Of a stretch of DNA of 64,000 nt, positions 7,860 to 16,208 are shown piece by piece. Each line of letters starts with the position of its first letter. Positions within the stretch are counted from its first letter, which is position 1. Origin of the DNA: Tenuifilum sp040752515. GTDB taxonomy: Bacteria; Bacteroidota; Bacteroidia; Bacteroidales; Tenuifilaceae. Both the position numbers and the translations under genes were made by a program. The stretch spans positions 57,278-121,277 of the forward strand of contig JBFMGQ010000007.1 in assembly GCA_040752515.1 (NCBI GenBank). Reading direction: 5' to 3'. The notes beneath the pieces are model-generated. The model saw only the letters and a list, made by a program, of their open reading frames with translations, was not told the origin of the DNA and did no database searches.

Positions 7860-8789
7860 ATGATTAGGAATATATTACGAATCACCATAACCCTTGCGGT
7901 TTTAGCATTTTTGCCCCTATTGGGCTATGCGCAGTGGAACGAGGCCGATTCGGTTTTCACCTGGAAACTTATTGAAACAGTCAATATTGGCAGCCAGTCA
8001 ACCCTGCAATTCATACCAAAGCAAGGGGTTACTCCTACATCCTGGGACTTTGGCGACAGCAATACTTCGACCGATGTTTCGCCCACACACACATACAGCT
8101 ACACTAATTGGGACGACAGCATTACAGTAACGCTAAACTATACCGCAAACGGTGAAAACCTATCGCATAGCCGAAGAATTCCTTTAAGCCCTGCATTTTT
8201 CCTTGTTTCGCCCGATAGAAACCTTGGACGATTGGCAACCTATAAAAGGATTTTTGTTAACCTATACCTAATTCCTAATAATCCTGACTCGCTTGGTAAT
8301 TTGCGCTTTCACTGGTTTATCGATGGGACAGCACTACCCGGTAACGCATTCGATGATATTGCTTTAGGCCAGTGGCCAAATATCTATCACACCTTTACCT
8401 CGGCCGGATTGTACAATGTGAAGCTTGAGGTTAGTAATTCAAACAGTGGTCAAACTGCTGAATTTACCCATTCAGTAAGAATTTTCCCCGATTTATCGAG
8501 CGGTAAAGATACCTTAAGAAATGTACCAAATGTTTTTACCCCAAATTCCGATGGCCAAAACGATGAGTTTATTGTTTCATCGAGCGGCACGGCTTGGTTC
8601 GACTTTAGGGTATTTAGCCGTTCAGGCGGGCTGGTTTACAAAACCGAATCGAGTATTATCCGGTGGGATGGCAAGAACAACCAGGGAGCCGATATGCCCG
8701 ATGGTATTTACTATTACGTTATTGAAGACCTAAGCGGGCAGTATGAAAGCGCAAAAGGCTTTGTTTACCTTTTTAGGGGGAAGAAGTAA
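7860..8789 (+). CDS. Secreted PKD-domain protein with type IX (CHU_C, type B) sorting domain
   Basis: Signal peptide MIRNILRITITLAVLAFLPLLGYA (residues 1-24), a PKD-like Ig fold around residues 48-100 (TSWDFGDSNTST, HTYSY), a second Ig-like stretch (HTFTSAGLYNVKLEV), and a C-terminal gliding-motility-type domain with NVFTPNSDGQNDEF near residues 222-235 ending PDGIYYYVIEDLSG. The last is the type B signal for export and surface attachment by the type IX secretion system, whose regulators PorX and PorW are encoded at 26-30 kb. Function of the mature protein is not deducible beyond a cell-surface role. Confidence 0.88.
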   Translation: MIRNILRITITLAVLAFLPLLGYAQWNEADSVFTWKLIETVNIGSQSTLQFIPKQGVTPTSWDFGDSNTSTDVSPTHTYSYTNWDDSITVTLNYTANGENLSHSRRIPLSPAFFLVSPDRNLGRLATYKRIFVNLYLIPNNPDSLGNLRFHWFIDGTALPGNAFDDIALGQWPNIYHTFTSAGLYNVKLEVSNSNSGQTAEFTHSVRIFPDLSSGKDTLRNVPNVFTPNSDGQNDEFIVSSSGTAWFDFRVFSRSGGLVYKTESSIIRWDGKNNQGADMPDGIYYYVIEDLSGQYESAKGFVYLFRGKK

Positions 8790-9354
8790 AACCAATACCA
8801 GGGGAGAGCGAATACTTTCAAGCTTACTGTTAAGCTCGTTATTTCTGATCTCATGCAATAACGTTGTTTTCGACAAGCCCCAACCTGTTGACGGTATTAG
8901 TATCGATAACCTTTCCAAGGTTTTTCCTGGCATTTACATAAGTTCCGATAGCGATACCTTGCGAGTTTCAAAAACTACAATCACCTTGGGCAATCATAAC
9001 ACTGCTACCGTTACCGGCACGCTGGGGAAAAATATGGATGTGAGAGGATATTCCGATGGGTTTATTGTTAACCTTTCCGACAGCGTAAAAGGCCGATTGG
9101 TTTGGATTCCTTTCCTTTTCAGGTTAAGGAACGATTCGCTTTATATCAGCTTTTCCGATATTGGGTCAAACCAGCTTGTTGAAATTGAAAATCAAATCAA
9201 ACACCTTGCACCTACCGAGGTTATCAAAAACGGCAATGGAGAGTACCAAATGATTATCGTAAAACCTAAAAGTGCAAGCGAGTTCGAAAAGCTTGTTAAC
9301 GCTGGTATTTTCAATAAAACCGTTTCGATGAGGATGGAAAAACAAAAGCCCTGA
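8743..9354 (+). CDS. Putative lipoprotein, unknown function
   Basis: 203 residues. The only upstream ATG (8743) overlaps the preceding gene by 47 bp and places a lipobox (LFLISC, Cys38) after a hydrophobic stretch, so the leader is unusually long. A good AGGGGAGAG sequence at 8800-8808 lies upstream of a non-standard codon (ATA), so the real start is uncertain. The rest is beta-rich, with ISSDSDTLRVSKTTITLGNH and DGFIVNLSD. No family recognised. Overlap suggests translational coupling with the CHU_C protein. Confidence 0.65.
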   Translation: MKAQKALFTFLGGRSKTNTRGERILSSLLLSSLFLISCNNVVFDKPQPVDGISIDNLSKVFPGIYISSDSDTLRVSKTTITLGNHNTATVTGTLGKNMDVRGYSDGFIVNLSDSVKGRLVWIPFLFRLRNDSLYISFSDIGSNQLVEIENQIKHLAPTEVIKNGNGEYQMIIVKPKSASEFEKLVNAGIFNKTVSMRMEKQKP

Positions 9355-9362
9355 AGGGGCTT
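9346..9362. terminator. Compact terminator between convergent genes
   Basis: Stem AAGCCC / GGGCTT (9346-9351 and 9357-9362, loop TGAAG). On the minus strand it is followed by TTGTTTTT, a proper U-tract, so it ends the leftward ABC/SLOG operon. It overlaps the stop codon regions of both flanking genes. Confidence 0.6.
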
Positions 9363-9957
9363 ACTGTTCAATCCACTTAAACCAAACTTGTTGGTCGATA
9401 TAGGGGATTCCGTTTTTATCACATACCCGCATGGTGTGGCCTGTACCGCCCGTTTTGGGCCTGGTTAAATCGTCGTAAAAAATGGCAAACGTAGCCGGTT
9501 GCAACCTCGATGTGCCAACCACCTTAATGGTATCGCGAAGAAGGTATCGGGCTTTTACGGTAAGCGCATTGTCACCTGCCTTTAAAAATCCATCGATGAG
9601 CGGGGCTACGCTACTGCTGTTTTTGGTATGAAAGATAACCTCGGGCTCGCTTGCCAAATCAACATCGTCGAGCGAGATGGTTTGATGCCCAAGATTACTT
9701 TTGTGCCTGTGTCCACGGTAAGGGGTGATAACCTGCAGGCGCGCGGGGTCAACCTGAGCAACGCCCTGCGAAAAGTAATAATCGGCGCCCTTGGCATTCC
9801 CGCTCCGAAAAACGATATGCTTGGTTGAGCCTGCAAGTAATTTACCAACATCAAACAATTTGGGTTGGTCAGCAGGTAAAACGGCACGTTTACCCTCTAA
9901 AAGGATAACCGTGCCGGGCTTATCGTAGGTTTCGACAAATTGTTCAATGGTAACCAT
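9361..9957 (-). CDS. SLOG-like Rossmann-fold protein, unknown function
   Basis: 198 residues, cytosolic, no signal or membrane segment. Residues near 50-65 read IVFRSGNAKGADYYFSQGV, like the SG-x-A-x-GAD nucleotide-binding loop of SLOG (DprA/LOG/YspA-type) domains. The C-terminal half (KTGGTGHTMRVCDKNGIPY) also fits a Rossmann fold carrying a TGGTGHT loop. SLOG proteins bind nucleotide-derived ligands or act as sensors. It starts 9 bp after the permease stop and so belongs to the ABC operon. Function inferred from fold only. Confidence 0.6.
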   Translation of the reverse strand: MVTIEQFVETYDKPGTVILLEGKRAVLPADQPKLFDVGKLLAGSTKHIVFRSGNAKGADYYFSQGVAQVDPARLQVITPYRGHRHKSNLGHQTISLDDVDLASEPEVIFHTKNSSSVAPLIDGFLKAGDNALTVKARYLLRDTIKVVGTSRLQPATFAIFYDDLTRPKTGGTGHTMRVCDKNGIPYIDQQVWFKWIEQ

Positions 9958-9966
9958 TGAAAAATC

Positions 9967-11316
9967 TTATCCTTTATAGCTTATCCACTTAATCATTTCC
10001 TTCCAGGTGTACTTTTTACCGTACATCAGGATACCTACCCTATAAATTTTGGAGGCAAGCCAGGTGATAAAGATAAAGGTTCCCACAAGCAGGGTGGCCG
10101 AAAGGGCTAACTGCCAGGTTGGAACGCCAAATGGTAAACGGGTGAGCATAATTACCGGTGAAGTAAAGGGTATCATGGAGAACCAAAAAGCCAATGGCCC
10201 ATCGGGCGACTTAATTCCACTTATCATCACAATGATTGCCAGGATAAGCGGTAGTGTAATGGGCAGGGTAAGCTGCTGGGTATCGGTAATGCTTTCAACG
10301 GCCGAGCCTACGGCAGCAAACATGGCGGCGTAAAGCAGGTACCCAAATAGGAAATAGAAAATGAAACCGCCTATGAGTAAGGGGAAGTTTTGGTTTTTAA
10401 GGGCATTGAGGAAACTCATACCCTCGTTGCTGGTTGCAGCTGCTGTTTGCTCCTGTATCTGAGCCATTTGTGGGTCGGCTTGAGCTACGGCTTGCATTTG
10501 CTCCGTGGTGGGTTTTGTGACCATTTTGCTGCTAATCAGGTTGATGCCTGCACCCGCAAGGGCTGCAGTCATAACCACCCAAATAAATATTTGCAGCAAG
10601 CTAACCGATGCCATTCCAAAAATCTTACCGGCCATCATCTGGAATGGCTTAACCGATGATATTATGACCTCAACCACACGGTTGGCCTTTTCCTCAATAA
10701 CACCCTGCATCACCTGGTTGCCGGTAATAAGAACCATCATATACATCATAAAGCTCATGATGTATGCAATTGCCATGGCAATTAGGGTATTGCTTTCCTT
10801 TTCCTCGCCCGATTGGCTAACCTTTATCGATTTGATGGATATCCTTGTTTTTACGTCGGCAAGTATCTTATCTAAATTATCGATATTGTAAGCCTTGAGC
10901 TTTCGGGCTTCAATCTCTTTCTCCAGCGAATTTTCGAGGTGCTGCATCACGTCAATTGCAGGCTGCTTTTGCGAGTAGATAGTGAAAGCGGGTTGATTTG
11001 GGGTGGAGGTTGAGTCAATTACCAGTAGGGCGTAGTAGCCTGCATCGTTCAGTTTTTCCTTTACTGCTTCGGCAGGGGTATCGGTAATGTAAGCAATCTT
11101 GATATATTCAGTTGAAGGAATTACATCGATATACTGTTTGGTATTATCTACAACCGCCACGGTGCGAACCTCGGTTACCTCTAACGATGCCAAGTAGCTT
11201 GGGAGTATGGCTATTGCAGCAAAAAGAATGGGCGAGAGCAGGGTGGTTATAATAAACGATTTTTTTCTGACCCTAGTCATGAACTCGCGCTGCATTATAA
11301 GAAATATCTTGTTCAT
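9967..11316 (-). CDS. ABC-2 type transporter permease (NatB/YhaP-like)
   Basis: 449-residue membrane subunit of an ABC exporter. The N-terminus MNKIFLIMQREFMTRVRKKS is the typical ABC-2 permease elbow helix. A large extracytoplasmic loop (about residues 40-180) and five to six C-terminal membrane segments follow, with ITGNQVMQGVIEEKANRVVEVIISS, characteristic of the NatB/YhaP group. Substrate unknown (sodium, drugs or peptides are known for relatives). Forms an operon with the ATPase upstream (28-bp gap). Confidence 0.88.
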   Translation of the reverse strand: MNKIFLIMQREFMTRVRKKSFIITTLLSPILFAAIAILPSYLASLEVTEVRTVAVVDNTKQYIDVIPSTEYIKIAYITDTPAEAVKEKLNDAGYYALLVIDSTSTPNQPAFTIYSQKQPAIDVMQHLENSLEKEIEARKLKAYNIDNLDKILADVKTRISIKSIKVSQSGEEKESNTLIAMAIAYIMSFMMYMMVLITGNQVMQGVIEEKANRVVEVIISSVKPFQMMAGKIFGMASVSLLQIFIWVVMTAALAGAGINLISSKMVTKPTTEQMQAVAQADPQMAQIQEQTAAATSNEGMSFLNALKNQNFPLLIGGFIFYFLFGYLLYAAMFAAVGSAVESITDTQQLTLPITLPLILAIIVMISGIKSPDGPLAFWFSMIPFTSPVIMLTRLPFGVPTWQLALSATLLVGTFIFITWLASKIYRVGILMYGKKYTWKEMIKWISYKG

Positions 11317-11344
11317 ACGATTTTCGATTTTTAGTATTTTGAGC

Positions 11345-12286
11345 CTAACTGTTAACTAAACCGTGCTTGTGGTTATAATCCTGAACAACCTGGATAAAAA
11401 TATCGTGCATGCTTGGCACAATGGGGTTAAACGATACAATTTCAACTGCCGGAAGTAATTGCTGTAAAAGATTGTTGGCATCGGATTGTGAGGTTAACCT
11501 AACCTGCGCTTTGGGCAATGAGTTTTCGGTGTCCACCTTAAGCAGTTCAAATCTCCCTTCAAGTTTTTGCCTTAAGGCATCGGGTTCGCCACGGAATGCC
11601 ACTTCAAATACATTGCTGCCGTAACTTTGCCTAACCTGGTCGATTTGGCCGCTAAGAATGTTGCGCGACTTGTTGATTAGCGTGATATGGTCGCACAGCT
11701 CCTCTACCGAGGCCATGTTATGGGTGGAGAAAATGATGGTTGTACCTTTTCGTTTCAACTCCAAAATCTCATCCTTAACCAGCTGCACATTGATTGGGTC
11801 GAAACCGCTGAAGGGTTCATCGAAGATGAGCAGTTCCGGCTGGTGAATTACTGTAACCATGAATTGCACCTTTTGCGCCATACCCTTGGATAGCTCCTCG
11901 ATTTTTTTATCCCACCATGCCTGTATTTCGAACTTTTCGAACCAATACTTCAGGCGTTTCATGGCCTCGGCACGGCTTAGCCCTTTGAGCTGAGCAAGGA
12001 AAAGGGCCTGTTCGCCTACCTTCATCTTTTTATATAGGCCACGCTCCTCAGGTAGATAGCCAATTCGGTAAATATCGTTAGGTTGTATTTTACGACCATC
12101 GAGGAATACCTCACCCTTATCGGGGCCGGTAATCTGATTTATGATTCGGATAAGCGTGGTTTTCCCAGCCCCATTAGGGCCTAAAAGACCGTAGATACTA
12201 CCCCGCGGCACCGAGATACTGACGTCGTCCAATGCCAGGTGATTAGAATAGCGTTTTTCAATCCCTTTGGTTTCTAATAGGTACAT
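11345..12286 (-). CDS. ABC transporter ATP-binding protein (NatA/YhaQ-like)
   Basis: Cytoplasmic ATPase of the exporter. Walker A GPNGAGKTT near residues 36-44, Q-loop YLPEERGLYKKM, signature LSKGMAQKVQF (variant of LSGGQ) near 138-148, Walker B LLIFDEPFSGFDP near 157-169, and the switch STHN near 190. The C-terminal approximately 90 residues are the DUF4162-like extension common in this group. First gene of the ATPase-permease-SLOG operon. Confidence 0.92.
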   Translation of the reverse strand: MYLLETKGIEKRYSNHLALDDVSISVPRGSIYGLLGPNGAGKTTLIRIINQITGPDKGEVFLDGRKIQPNDIYRIGYLPEERGLYKKMKVGEQALFLAQLKGLSRAEAMKRLKYWFEKFEIQAWWDKKIEELSKGMAQKVQFMVTVIHQPELLIFDEPFSGFDPINVQLVKDEILELKRKGTTIIFSTHNMASVEELCDHITLINKSRNILSGQIDQVRQSYGSNVFEVAFRGEPDALRQKLEGRFELLKVDTENSLPKAQVRLTSQSDANNLLQQLLPAVEIVSFNPIVPSMHDIFIQVVQDYNHKHGLVNS

Positions 12287-12414
12287 AACTTATTCAAAAA
12301 TTTTAGTGTTAATGGTTTTTATTTGGAATGGTAAAGATATAAAGTAAATGGCTACCTGCAAAATGAATCGTAAAATAGTTCATTAACCTAACATGCTTGT
12401 TTTAGGACTAGACA
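12287..12414. other. Divergent intergenic region left of repeat copy 2
   Basis: Together with repeat copy 2 and the mrp promoter this fills the gap between the ABC ATPase gene and mrp. No gene or RNA is visible. A TAAAGATATA phrase near 12333 loosely resembles a minus-strand -7 box for the ABC operon but misses the consensus. Confidence 0.25.
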
Positions 12415-12482
12415 ATTCCTCTAACTTCTTTTAACTTCTTCACATTCTTTCTTCTACCGTTTAACGGCTCACGGTTAACGAA
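12415..12482 (+). repeat. Dispersed intergenic repeat, copy 2
   Basis: Shares the ordered phrases TTCCTCTAACTTCTTTTAAC, TTCTTCTACCG and TTTAACGGCTCACGGTTAACG with the copy at 6517-6620. It sits about 85 bp upstream of the mrp promoter. No coding potential. Confidence 0.7.
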
Positions 12483-12567
12483 CGCCCTAAGCCTATAACT
12501 CCTTTTTCCCTAATCATAAACCTTTTACAACTTTAGCTGTTTAACTTTCAAATTACAATTTAAAAGC

Positions 12568-12575
12568 TAACTTTG
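12568..12575 (+). promoter_or_regulatory. Putative -7 box for mrp
   Basis: TAACTTTG fits TAnnTTTG. A TTTC at 12546-12549, 18 bp upstream, is a near match to the -33 TTTG. Predicted transcription start near 12582 gives a leader of about 20 nt to the mrp ATG. Confidence 0.5.
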
Positions 12576-12601
12576 CGGTTAATTTAAACTAAATAAAAAT
12601 T

Positions 12602-13708
12602 ATGGTTTTAACGATAGACTCGGTAAGAGAGGTGCTTTCAACAGTTTTACACCCTGAAACCGGAAAAGATATTGTGAACATGGGGATGGTACAAGGGTTA
12701 AGCATTGAGGGTAATAAAGTATCGTTTACTCTAAGGCTCACCAAATCGAACGACCCATTTGCATCGTCGTTGAAAAAGTCGGCAACTAAAGCCATTCAGC
12801 AGAAGTTTGGCGAAGATGTTACTGTAGATGTAATGGTAGTGGCCGATGTTACCCCAAAGGTTTCACCCCTGAAGCAAAAGGCATCAATCAGTAAGGTAAA
12901 GAACATTATTGCCATTGCCTCCGGTAAAGGTGGAGTAGGCAAATCGACCATTGCAGCTAATCTTGCTGTTGCAGTTGCAAAAACAGGGGCTAAGGTAGGG
13001 TTAATTGATGCCGATATTTATGGTCCCTCTATCCCCAAGATGTTCAATATGGAGCATACTCAACCCGAAATAGTTAAAGAAGATTGGTTGGAACTGATTG
13101 TTCCGGTTGAGAATTACGGGGTAAAGTTACTTTCCATTGGATTTTTTGTTGACCCCAACAACGCATTGGTATGGCGTGGCCCTATGGCTACCAGCGCATT
13201 GAAACAGCTTATTCACCAAGGCGCATGGGGTGAACTCGATTACCTGTTCATCGATATGCCCCCGGGTACAAGTGATATACATCTTACCTTGGTTCAGGAA
13301 GTTCCGGTAACCGGTGCAGTAATTGTAAGCACACCGCAGGATGTGGCGTTGGCCGATGCAGTAAAGGGTATAAGCATGTTTACCAGCCCTGGCATCAATG
13401 TTCCGGTACTTGGGTTAGTTGAAAATATGGCCTGGTTTACCCCTGAGGAGTTGCCCAATAACAAGTACTTCATCTTTGGCAAGGAGGGTTGCAAAAAGCT
13501 AGCAGAGCGAATGAAATTGCCACTACTCGGACAAATACCTTTAGTTCAAAGCATACGCGAAGGGGGCGACTACGGTGAACCAGTTGCTATTCATTCGTCA
13601 ATTACCGGCCAAGCCTTTGATGAACTTGCCAAAAACCTCATTGAAAGGGTTGAGTGGCGAAATAGGGAATTGCCTCCCACGCAAATAGTTAACGTACAGC
13701 ATAAATAA
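12602..13708 (+). CDS. mrp: Mrp/ApbC-type P-loop ATPase, iron-sulfur cluster carrier
   Basis: Cytosolic carrier that loads Fe-S clusters onto target proteins. The N-terminal MIP18/DUF59-like domain (about residues 1-90) precedes the deviant Walker A GKGGVGKST near 108-116, then DADIYGPSIPKMF and IDMPPGTSD. The CxxC cluster-binding pair of Nbp35-type proteins is not evident, but ApbC-like members often carry it near the C-terminus in variable form. Paired with nfu 20 bp downstream and just before the suf operon, so the three units form a local Fe-S biogenesis block. Confidence 0.93.
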   Translation: MVLTIDSVREVLSTVLHPETGKDIVNMGMVQGLSIEGNKVSFTLRLTKSNDPFASSLKKSATKAIQQKFGEDVTVDVMVVADVTPKVSPLKQKASISKVKNIIAIASGKGGVGKSTIAANLAVAVAKTGAKVGLIDADIYGPSIPKMFNMEHTQPEIVKEDWLELIVPVENYGVKLLSIGFFVDPNNALVWRGPMATSALKQLIHQGAWGELDYLFIDMPPGTSDIHLTLVQEVPVTGAVIVSTPQDVALADAVKGISMFTSPGINVPVLGLVENMAWFTPEELPNNKYFIFGKEGCKKLAERMKLPLLGQIPLVQSIREGGDYGEPVAIHSSITGQAFDELAKNLIERVEWRNRELPPTQIVNVQHK

Positions 13709-13728
13709 CCAAATCAAATATTCAAGCC

Positions 13729-13977
13729 ATGTCAAAAGAACAAATTGTAGCAAAGGTAGAAAAGTCCATTGAGGTTATCCGCCCATTCCTTCAGAACGAT
13801 GGAGGTGATATATCCCTTGTGGAGGTAACTGACGATTACGTGGTAAAAGTTAAACTTCATGGTGCTTGCGGCAGTTGCCCTTACAGCATTATGACACTAA
13901 AAAACGGAGTTGAGCAAGCCATTATTCGCGATGTTCCCGAAATTAAGGAAGTGGTTGCTGTGAACCTCAACTTTTAG
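13729..13977 (+). CDS. NifU C-terminal (Nfu) domain protein
   Basis: 82-residue stand-alone Nfu domain, a scaffold or carrier for a 4Fe-4S cluster bridged between two monomers. The conserved CGSCP motif is at about residues 47-51 within GACGSCPYSIMTLKNGVE. The N-terminus IEVIRPFLQNDGGDISLVEV is typical. 20 bp after mrp, and followed by a strong terminator, so mrp-nfu is a two-gene operon. Confidence 0.93.
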   Translation: MSKEQIVAKVEKSIEVIRPFLQNDGGDISLVEVTDDYVVKVKLHGACGSCPYSIMTLKNGVEQAIIRDVPEIKEVVAVNLNF

Positions 13978-13996
13978 TGCTATAAAAGTTACTACT

Positions 13997-14025
13997 AAAA
14001 GCCCCAGGCGGGGCTTTTTTGTTTT
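13997..14025 (+). terminator. Intrinsic terminator of mrp-nfu
   Basis: Nine-base stem AAAAGCCCC / GGGGCTTTT (13997-14005 and 14010-14018) with loop AGGC, followed by T-rich sequence. 19 bp after the nfu stop. Confidence 0.85.
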
Positions 14026-14110
14026 ATCAAGTTATTCAGCTATTTGTACGTTGATATAAAACATACCATTATTTTAGTTGGTTTCCTTTTCATATTCAAC
14101 ATAAAGCAAA

Positions 14111-14118
14111 TATCTTTG
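14111..14118 (+). promoter_or_regulatory. Putative -7 box of the suf operon
   Basis: TATCTTTG matches TAnnTTTG. No consensus TTTG at the right upstream distance. Transcription would start near 14125, directly at a palindrome, about 85 nt before the sufB ATG. Confidence 0.5.
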
Positions 14119-14126
14119 CATCTAAT

Positions 14127-14141
14127 TTAGATTAAATCTAA
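14127..14141. promoter_or_regulatory. Palindrome at the suf start site, possible operator
   Basis: TTAGATT-A-AATCTAA is a perfect 7+1+7 palindrome placed 9 bp after the -7 box, where a repressor would block transcription start. suf operons are commonly controlled by Fe-S or iron-sensing regulators (Rrf2/IscR or Fur families); which one acts here cannot be told. Confidence 0.4.
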
Positions 14142-14209
14142 TTTAACTGTGAAATGTTAAACATTACCCTTTATAGTTTGTTGGTATTTTGTTAATGAAT
14201 TAAACCGAT

Positions 14210-15658
14210 ATGGCAGAAGAACAGGATAAAATACTTGAGGAAGTTACTGGGTCGGAGTATAAGTATGGTTTTGTTACCAACGTTGAAACCGATACCATTC
14301 CCAAAGGGCTTAGCGAGGATGTAATCCGTTTGATTTCGGCGAAGAAAGGCGAGCCCGATTGGATGCTTGAGTTCAGGCTCAAGGCTTTTAGGCATTGGCA
14401 AACCATGGAGATGCCCCAGTGGGCACACCTCCAGATTCCTGAAATAAACTATCAGGACATCATTTACTACGCAGCCCCCAAGCAAAAGGCTTCGCTCTCA
14501 AGCCTCGATGAGGTTGACCCCGAAATTAAGGCCACCTTCGATAAGTTAGGTATTCCGCTCGATGAACAAAAGGTATTGGCTGGCGTTGCCGTTGATGCTG
14601 TAATGGATAGCACCTCCGTTAAAACCACTTTCCGTGAAACCCTCGCCGAGCAGGGCATCATTTTCTGCTCAATGAGCGAGGCTATTCGCGAACACCCCGA
14701 TTTGGTCCGAAAGTACTTAGCCTCTGTGGTGCCTGTAACCGACAACTACTTTGCTGCCCTCAACTCGGCTGTGTTTAGCGATGGCTCATTCTGCTACATT
14801 CCTAAGGGAGTGCGCTGCCCCATGGAACTTAGTACTTACTTTCGTATCAATGCAGCCAATACCGGTCAATTTGAGCGTACGCTCATTGTTGCCGACGATG
14901 ATAGTTACGTATCGTACCTTGAGGGTTGCACAGCGCCCATGCGCGATGAAAATCAACTACATGCTGCAGTTGTTGAAATTGTGGCCCTTGAAAATGCCGA
15001 GGTTAAATACTCTACCGTTCAGAACTGGTATCCGGGCGATAAGGATGGGAAAGGTGGTATCTACAACTTTGTGACTAAACGCGGTATTTGTAAGGGTAGG
15101 AATAGTAAAATATCGTGGACACAGGTTGAAACCGGTTCGGCAATAACCTGGAAGTATCCCAGCTGCATACTGCTTGGCGATAACTCGTATGGCGAGTTCT
15201 ACTCGGTGGCCGTTACCAACCACCACCAGCAGGCCGATACTGGAACCAAGATGATTCATATTGGTAAGAATACCCGCAGCCGTATAGTTTCAAAAGGTAT
15301 TTCGGCCGGTGTAAGCAACAACAGCTACAGGGGTCTGGTTAAAGTGCTGAAGGGAGCCGAAAATGCCCGCAACTTTTCGCAGTGCGATTCACTTTTACTT
15401 GGCGATAAGTGTGGCGCACACACCTTCCCATACCTTGAGGTAGATAACCCCACCGCGGTGGTGGAGCATGAGGCCACAACCTCAAAGATTGGCGAAGATC
15501 AAATATTCTACTGTAACCAACGCGGCCTATCGACCGAAGATGCCGTTGGGCTGATTATCAATGGCTACGCCAAGGAGGTACTGAATAAGCTGCCCATGGA
15601 ATTCGCCGTCGAAGCCCAAAAGCTGCTGCAAATAAGCTTGGAAGGAAGTGTGGGGTAA
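14210..15658 (+). CDS. sufB: Fe-S cluster assembly protein SufB
   Basis: Scaffold subunit of the SufBCD complex, on which Fe-S clusters are built using sulfur from SufS. 482 residues, family-typical. The N-terminal GLSEDVIRLISAKKGEPDWML, the central KYSTVQNWYPGD, and the C-terminal FSQCDSLLLGDKCGAHTFPYLEV with the conserved Cys and the following HEATTSKI are all present. Start ATG 14210. First gene of sufB-[insert]-sufC-sufD-[insert]-sufS. Confidence 0.97.
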   Translation: MAEEQDKILEEVTGSEYKYGFVTNVETDTIPKGLSEDVIRLISAKKGEPDWMLEFRLKAFRHWQTMEMPQWAHLQIPEINYQDIIYYAAPKQKASLSSLDEVDPEIKATFDKLGIPLDEQKVLAGVAVDAVMDSTSVKTTFRETLAEQGIIFCSMSEAIREHPDLVRKYLASVVPVTDNYFAALNSAVFSDGSFCYIPKGVRCPMELSTYFRINAANTGQFERTLIVADDDSYVSYLEGCTAPMRDENQLHAAVVEIVALENAEVKYSTVQNWYPGDKDGKGGIYNFVTKRGICKGRNSKISWTQVETGSAITWKYPSCILLGDNSYGEFYSVAVTNHHQQADTGTKMIHIGKNTRSRIVSKGISAGVSNNSYRGLVKVLKGAENARNFSQCDSLLLGDKCGAHTFPYLEVDNPTAVVEHEATTSKIGEDQIFYCNQRGLSTEDAVGLIINGYAKEVLNKLPMEFAVEAQKLLQISLEGSVG

Positions 15659-15703
15659 AGTAAGCAATAGGGTATAGGGAATAGTGATTTGTTATTAAGG
15701 TTT

Positions 15704-16171
15704 GAATGATACGGAATGATTCGGAATTAATCGGAAAAAAAATGGAACGCAAAGCATCAAAATCGTTTGAGGATTTGCTTGTTTGGCAAAAAGCACATGG
15801 TTTAGTGCTCGAAGTTTATAAGGTTACTAAGGGCTATCCCAAGGACGAAGTTTATGGGCTTGCCCTTCAATTCCGAAACGCTATCCGTTCAGTACCTGCT
15901 AATATTGCTGAAGGATTTAAGAAAACCAGCAAATTAGATAAATTGCGATTTTTCAATATTGCTCAGGGCAGTTTAGAGGAGTCGCGATACTATGTTATCC
16001 TTTCAAAAGATTTAGGTTATATTGACGAACTTGTTTTTAACAATTGGATGCTACAGATAATTGACATAAGCCAACTGCTTAATTCATACTATGACAGTAT
16101 TAAGAAATCAATTGCAAACAAAGACACTTAATGTTATCCTTCCGGTAATTCCGAATCATTCCGAATCATTC
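15704..16171 (+). mobile_element. Intervening-sequence-like element 1 in the suf operon
   Basis: A 468-bp unit between sufB and sufC. Its ends are near-perfect inverted repeats of 32-33 bp (15704-15736 and 16140-16171), each made of about three tandem copies of a GGAATGATTC-like 10-11-mer. Between them lies one four-helix-bundle gene. In the polycistronic mRNA the ends would pair into a long hairpin with the gene in the loop, the same layout as intervening sequences in bacterial 23S rRNA. No transposase is encoded. Element status is inferred from structure. Confidence 0.6.
15742..16131 (+). CDS. Four-helix-bundle protein, 23S rRNA intervening-sequence (IVP) family
   Basis: 129 residues from ATG 15742 (an upstream in-frame ATG at 15706 lies within the inverted repeat and is less likely). 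Family hallmarks: FEDLLVWQKAHGL near the N-terminus, YGLALQFRNAIRSVPANIAEGF in the middle (helix 2 with the conserved R-x-SVPANIAEG), and FFNIAQGSLEESRYYVILSKDLGYI. Relatives are encoded in 23S rRNA intervening sequences and include Avd of diversity-generating retroelements; they bind nucleic acid through a basic barrel. The exact role here is unknown. It interrupts sufB-sufC without breaking either gene. Confidence 0.85.
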   Translation: MERKASKSFEDLLVWQKAHGLVLEVYKVTKGYPKDEVYGLALQFRNAIRSVPANIAEGFKKTSKLDKLRFFNIAQGSLEESRYYVILSKDLGYIDELVFNNWMLQIIDISQLLNSYYDSIKKSIANKDT

Positions 16172-16208
16172 TTTAAAGAAAAGTGTTCAATAATCAAACC
16201 ATAATCAT

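Noticed and set aside
15704..16171. Target-site duplication (TTT/TTT) flanking element 1
   Set aside because: Three T on each side is not distinguishable from chance in this AT-rich spacer.
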